NCBI RefSeq assembly: GCF_003254625.1
Contig: NZ_QJRJ01000078.1
Coordinates: 281,079 to 345,078 of the forward strand
Direction of reading: 5' to 3'
DNA from: Flavobacterium ginsenosidimutans
Lineage (GTDB): Bacteria; Bacteroidota; Bacteroidia; Flavobacteriales; Flavobacteriaceae
Length of the DNA: 64,000 nt
Shown in pieces: positions 60,793-64,000 of this stretch. Every line of letters starts with the position of its first letter. The stretch's first letter is position 1. A model generated the notes under the pieces. It was not told the origin of the DNA and searched no databases. It saw only the letters and a program-made list of their open reading frames with translations. Made by a program: the position numbers and the translations under genes.

Positions 60793-62931
60793 ATGAGAAT
60801 CTGGTCACGAAGACTTCATGTATTCCTCTTAATCTTTTTATGCTTTGGTCTACAAGCTCAGATTGAAAATAAAAAGAAATCTTTAGTGTCCCAAAAGGCT
60901 GTTCTTATTAAAGAAGATAAAACCACACTTACTCTTTACAATTTATATAATAATGGAGAAGAAAAAAAGGCCTATAAAAAAGCACATCAGATTCTAAAAT
61001 CTAAACCAGACAATAGAGCTATAGCTCGTACAAATTTACTTCTTGCATACTATTTTAGTAAAAGAGCCATTATCGATTCTTCAATTTATTATACAAACCA
61101 AGCTTTGAAGTACAATACGGTTGTCAATGATTCTTTAAAAAACCGTCTTTTTTCTTTAGGATACAACCTACTTGCTATCAATTATAATAAAAAAGGATTG
61201 TATAATGAAAGTAAAAAATGGCATCTTAAAGGCATAGAAGTTTCCCAAAAATATAATGAGAAAAATCTTTTCTACGTACACACGCATGGTTTAGCCCAGA
61301 ATTACGTGGAATTAGGAGATTATCCTAATGCTATTAAATTGTTTAAGCAGTGTTTGGAATACAAAGAGGACAGCGAAATAATCGTAGGAAGTTATATCAA
61401 TCTTGGTGATATTTATTCGAGAATAAAGGATTATGACAACGCCAATATTTTCTATAAAAAAGGAAAAAATCTCTGCGAAAAAAACAATAATGAACAAGGA
61501 AAAGCAGTCATTTTAATTGGTTTAGGAGAAAATTATCGCTTACAAAACAAAAATCAGGAAGCCTTAAATATGTTTCAGGAAGCGCTAGTTATTGCTGATA
61601 AAAATGAACTGAATCAATTGTCAATTATTACGAGAAACAATATTGGTAATTGCTATGTTTCTCAGAAAAAATATAGTGATGCCAAATCGATACTTTCAGA
61701 AGCTCTTCAAAAATCAATGCAATTTGGATTACTCCAAAATCAGGCTTTTATTTATGACGAATTAAAGAAAATTGCTCTTGAACAAGACGATTTCAAAAGT
61801 GCTTATTCATTCTTTGAAAAATCTGTCGCTTTTAAAGATTCTATCAATAAACTCGAAAGAATTAAAGAGATTAATGAATTAGAAATCAAATACAAAATCG
61901 CACAAAAACAAAAAGAAATCGAAGTTTTAAAATTTGAAAATGAAGCCAAAAAATTAACAATGGCTAATCAAGAAGAAGCGATTAAAAATATGATGTTGCA
62001 AGAGGAAATCTTGACGAAAAATAATGAAAATACAATTTTAGCTTTCCAAAATTCTGTACACAAAAAAAGAAATGAAATTTCACTTTTAAAGAATGATCAG
62101 CAATTAAAAGCACTCGAAATCTATCAGCAAAAGAAAATTAAACTCTTTATTATTGTTGCTTTTCTAATATTGCTACTTCCAATAATTGGTCTTCTTTTTC
62201 AGTATTACAAACGTTTTACTTTTCAGCGTTTATTGAATAGTAAACAGATGGAAATAAGTAATCAGAAAATAAATGGGATTTTAAAAGAACAAGAATTAGA
62301 ATTGGTTAAAGCCTCAATAAGTGGTCAAGATAAAGAAAGACAGCGCATATCGCAAGAACTTCATGATAGTATTGGTGGTAATTTAGCGGCTATAAAACTA
62401 CAGGTAAATCATTTAAATTCAGGTGACTTCTCTAATATCCAAAAAATTAGTCTACAGCTGGATGAAACATATCAGCAGGTTCGAAATTTATCCCATACTT
62501 TACTTCCTAAAAAATTCAGGCAGAATAAATTTTTAGAAGTTTTAGAATCCTACTTAATAAATATTGGAAGTGCAAGCAATATTAAAATTTCTTTCATTCC
62601 TTTTCCAAAAAATTCCATCAACGAATTGATTGAAAATATACAGATTGAGACCTTTAAAATCATTCAGGAACTATTAACGAATACGATTAAACATGCAAAA
62701 GCCACTGAAGTTGAAATTCAATTAAACTATATTGAAAATATATTAAACCTCTTATTTGAAGACAATGGCGTTGGTTTTGAGCCTGAAAATCAATCAAAAG
62801 GAATTGGATTCATTAATTTAGAAAATCGCATTAAAAAACTAAACGGCACATTAGTAATTGACTCAAAATTAAAACGTGGTACAATTGTAAATATTGAAAT
62901 TCCAATCTCTCAATCAAAATTAAAAAAATAA
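60793..62931 (+). CDS. TPR-containing sensor histidine kinase (HisKA_3/NarL class)
   Basis: This is a 712-residue sensor. After a signal anchor (residues about 7-22) come TPR helices about 45-345 ('YTNQALKYN', 'GDYPNAIKLFKQCLEYKED', 'NQEALNMFQEALVIADKNE'), a coiled coil about 350-450, one membrane segment about 451-472, then the HisKA_3 dimerisation helix with phosphoacceptor H524 (RISQELHDSIGGNLAA) and a HATPase domain with N box N630 (ELLTNTIKHA) and G1 'DNGVGF' (657-662). The TPR part lies in the periplasm. It is followed by its LuxR response regulator 58 bases downstream. Signal unknown. A divergent PepSY-like gene is the only neighbour. Confidence 0.93.
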   Translation: MRIWSRRLHVFLLIFLCFGLQAQIENKKKSLVSQKAVLIKEDKTTLTLYNLYNNGEEKKAYKKAHQILKSKPDNRAIARTNLLLAYYFSKRAIIDSSIYYTNQALKYNTVVNDSLKNRLFSLGYNLLAINYNKKGLYNESKKWHLKGIEVSQKYNEKNLFYVHTHGLAQNYVELGDYPNAIKLFKQCLEYKEDSEIIVGSYINLGDIYSRIKDYDNANIFYKKGKNLCEKNNNEQGKAVILIGLGENYRLQNKNQEALNMFQEALVIADKNELNQLSIITRNNIGNCYVSQKKYSDAKSILSEALQKSMQFGLLQNQAFIYDELKKIALEQDDFKSAYSFFEKSVAFKDSINKLERIKEINELEIKYKIAQKQKEIEVLKFENEAKKLTMANQEEAIKNMMLQEEILTKNNENTILAFQNSVHKKRNEISLLKNDQQLKALEIYQQKKIKLFIIVAFLILLLPIIGLLFQYYKRFTFQRLLNSKQMEISNQKINGILKEQELELVKASISGQDKERQRISQELHDSIGGNLAAIKLQVNHLNSGDFSNIQKISLQLDETYQQVRNLSHTLLPKKFRQNKFLEVLESYLINIGSASNIKISFIPFPKNSINELIENIQIETFKIIQELLTNTIKHAKATEVEIQLNYIENILNLLFEDNGVGFEPENQSKGIGFINLENRIKKLNGTLVIDSKLKRGTIVNIEIPISQSKLKK

Positions 62932-62978
62932 AAGGCGTTGACTTAAAAAATCAACTTAACGAATTAAAAAGCAACTAA

Positions 62979-62986
62979 TATATTTG
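62979..62986 (+). promoter_or_regulatory. -7 box immediately before the response regulator
   Basis: TATATTTG, with the ATG of the response regulator at 62990, only three bases later. No good -33 box. If active, it gives a leaderless mRNA independent of the kinase gene. Confidence 0.4.
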
Positions 62987-62989
62987 TTT

Positions 62990-63631
62990 ATGAATAAAAT
63001 AAACCTGCTTATTGCCGATGATCATACTATGTTCTTACAAGGAATTATTTCTTTATTGGAACAGGAACCGAATATAACTATAGTTGACAAAGCAATAAAT
63101 GGAATTGAAGCATTAGAAATCATTAAAAAAGGCACTACCGATTTTATAATTTTAGACATTAGTATGCCTGAAATGGATGGAATTGAATTGAGCAAAATTT
63201 TAAGGAAAGAATATCCAAACATCAAAATTCTAATTGTAAGTACGCATAGCAATGTTATGATTGTTTCGAGATTAATACGCATTGGCGTAAATGGCTATTT
63301 ATTAAAGAATGCTGAGAAGGAAGAACTTCTTGAGGCGATTAATTCTATTGCATCTGGTAAAAACTATTTTGCAGAAGAATTAGAAGAAAAACATTTAATG
63401 AACAGTTTAAAAATTGAAAAACAAGTTTCCAATTTAGCTGATTTAAGCTCAAGAGAAAAAGAAATTTTAATACTCATTGCACATGAATACAATACAGCAG
63501 AAATTGCCGAAAAGACTTTTATCAGTTTAAATACCGTAAACACACACCGCCGTAACTTATTATCTAAAATAAATGCCAAAAATACGGCAGGTCTCGTAAA
63601 ATATGCAGTTGAAAATGGTTTAGTTGATTAA
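62990..63631 (+). CDS. NarL/FixJ-type LuxR response regulator
   Basis: This is a 213-residue regulator from ATG 62990 (MNKINLLIADDHTMFLQGII); a TTG two codons upstream falls in a promoter-like box and is not preferred. The receiver domain (about 1-120) has acidic D10/D11, phosphoacceptor D56 (IILDISMPEMDG), and K104-like lysine in 'YLLKNAEKEEL'. The C-terminal LuxR helix-turn-helix (about 150-213) shows 'LSSREKEILILIAHEYNTAE' and 'ISLNTVNTHRRNLLSKI'. It is the partner of the TPR histidine kinase just upstream. Targets are unknown; the divergent PepSY-like gene is a candidate. Confidence 0.94.
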   Translation: MNKINLLIADDHTMFLQGIISLLEQEPNITIVDKAINGIEALEIIKKGTTDFIILDISMPEMDGIELSKILRKEYPNIKILIVSTHSNVMIVSRLIRIGVNGYLLKNAEKEELLEAINSIASGKNYFAEELEEKHLMNSLKIEKQVSNLADLSSREKEILILIAHEYNTAEIAEKTFISLNTVNTHRRNLLSKINAKNTAGLVKYAVENGLVD

Positions 63632-63941
63632 TTATTACTAAGCCCGAATAATGTCGTAAAGCTCCCCAATGCTAATACTAATTACTCGAGCAAGTAATGT
63701 AATAATATTTGATTTCAAATTAAAAAATATTATTTTAGTTTGAAATCAAATTAAAGCTACGCAAGAATACTTGCAAACAGATCAATTATAATTCTCCAAA
63801 TTTATAATTTGACACATTGTAACTTTAATGCAAAACTACTACTCCACTTTCTCTTTCGCATCACTATAAATAGTGATTTTATATTTTAAATTAGATGTTA
63901 TTCAGTATTAATGTATCCCATTCCAGCATACCATTAAAACC
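63632..63941. other. Gene-free 310-base stretch between response regulator and rRNA operon
   Basis: No ORF or RNA gene is seen. It contains an AT-rich 13-bp perfect inverted repeat (63707-63719 and 63739-63751), which could end the response regulator transcript, and no recognised repeat family. Confidence 0.6.
63707..63751. repeat. 13-bp perfect inverted repeat
   Basis: ATTTGATTTCAAA and TTTGAAATCAAAT around a 19-base AT-only loop, except one G. Confidence 0.7.
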
Positions 63942-63973
63942 AAAAAATCCCCATCAAATACATGATGAGGATT
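63942..63973 (-). terminator. rRNA operon terminator
   Basis: AATCCCCATCA (63946-63956) and TGATGAGGATT (63963-63973), 11 bp with one wobble; the minus strand continues with six U residues (63947-63942). It lies 11 bases beyond the 5S rRNA end. Confidence 0.85.
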
Positions 63974-63984
63974 CTTAAAAGAAA

Positions 63985-64000
63985 GGCGACGACATACTCT
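63985..64000 (-). rRNA. rrf: 5S rRNA, 3' end only
   Basis: The final 16 bases read GGCGACGACATACTCT; the reverse complement AGAGTATGTCGTCGCC matches the conserved 3' end of Bacteroidota 5S rRNA (GGGAGAGTA.GTCG.CGCC). A terminator in the right orientation follows. The rest of the rRNA operon would lie to the right, transcribed toward this window. Confidence 0.75.

Noticed and set aside
62984..62989. TTG start of the response regulator
   Set aside because: It falls in a TAnnTTTG box; ATG 62990 gives the standard receiver N-terminus.

Overview
The window reads as a chromosomal segment of a Bacteroidota bacterium, most likely a Flavobacterium or close relative. It is AT-rich, has SusC/SusD pairs, Bacteroidota promoters (TTG/TTTG-N19-21-TAnnTTTG), lipoproteins with short lipoboxes, no clear Shine-Dalgarno sequences, and many intergenic palindromic repeats. 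Nothing was searched against a database: family names rest on motifs and remembered family features.

Layout. (1) Bases 1-9.7 kb, plus strand: the distal end of a phage-tail-like cluster (prophage, tailocin or related injection particle; the structural genes lie off the left edge). It holds a large tail-associated protein, a fibre with a Gp53-like C-terminus, a tail assembly chaperone-like protein, two DUF5977 proteins, two fibres that share an almost identical N-terminus, and a leucine-rich-repeat-like protein. Strong hairpins separate most of these genes. (2) 9.8-24.7 kb, mostly minus strand: an ECF sigma/FecR-controlled STN-type SusC/SusD importer followed by two TlpA-like thioredoxin lipoproteins/exported proteins, an M16 peptidase and DsbD. 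This looks like an uptake and redox/peptide-processing locus, not a glycan locus. (3) 24.8-27.5 kb: a tiny ORF plus a DUF6169-like gene, a GGCT-fold protein, an MBL hydrolase and a divergent LysR regulator. (4) 27.7-60 kb, all minus strand: a very large (acetyl-glucurono)xylan utilisation locus. It contains SusC/SusD/surface glycan-binding protein, a GH10 with carbohydrate-binding modules inserted in the catalytic domain, GH35, an SGNH acetylesterase, the xylose pathway (GntR regulator, xylulokinase, xylose isomerase, transaldolase), GH43 with a GPH symporter, a second GH10, GH115, mannonate dehydratase, SDR, GH67, then a PEBP-like protein, an AraC regulator and a LacI regulator. (5) 60-63.6 kb: a PepSY-like exported protein divergent from a TPR histidine kinase/LuxR response regulator pair. 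(6) Right edge: a terminator and the last bases of a minus-strand 5S rRNA, so an rRNA operon lies just beyond the window.

How it works together. Xylan would be bound at the surface (SGBP, SusD), cut by the CBM-bearing GH10, deacetylated (SGNH esterase), imported by SusC, stripped of (methyl)glucuronic acid by GH115/GH67, cut by the second GH10, carried over the inner membrane by the GPH symporter and split by the leaderless GH43. Xylose enters the pentose phosphate pathway through XylA/XylB/transaldolase, and glucuronate flows through an SDR and UxuA to KDG. Glucuronate isomerase and the KDG kinase/aldolase are not in the window. A 10-bp motif CAATCGGTTG lies in front of four transcription units of this locus and is a good candidate for the operator of the LacI regulator at its upstream end.

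The least expected signals are the tail-fibre cassette array, the shared LacI-type operator, intrinsic terminators sitting directly upstream of start codons inside operons, a (CAGTCG)12.7 microsatellite with related repeats in one operon, and nested families of long intergenic palindromes.
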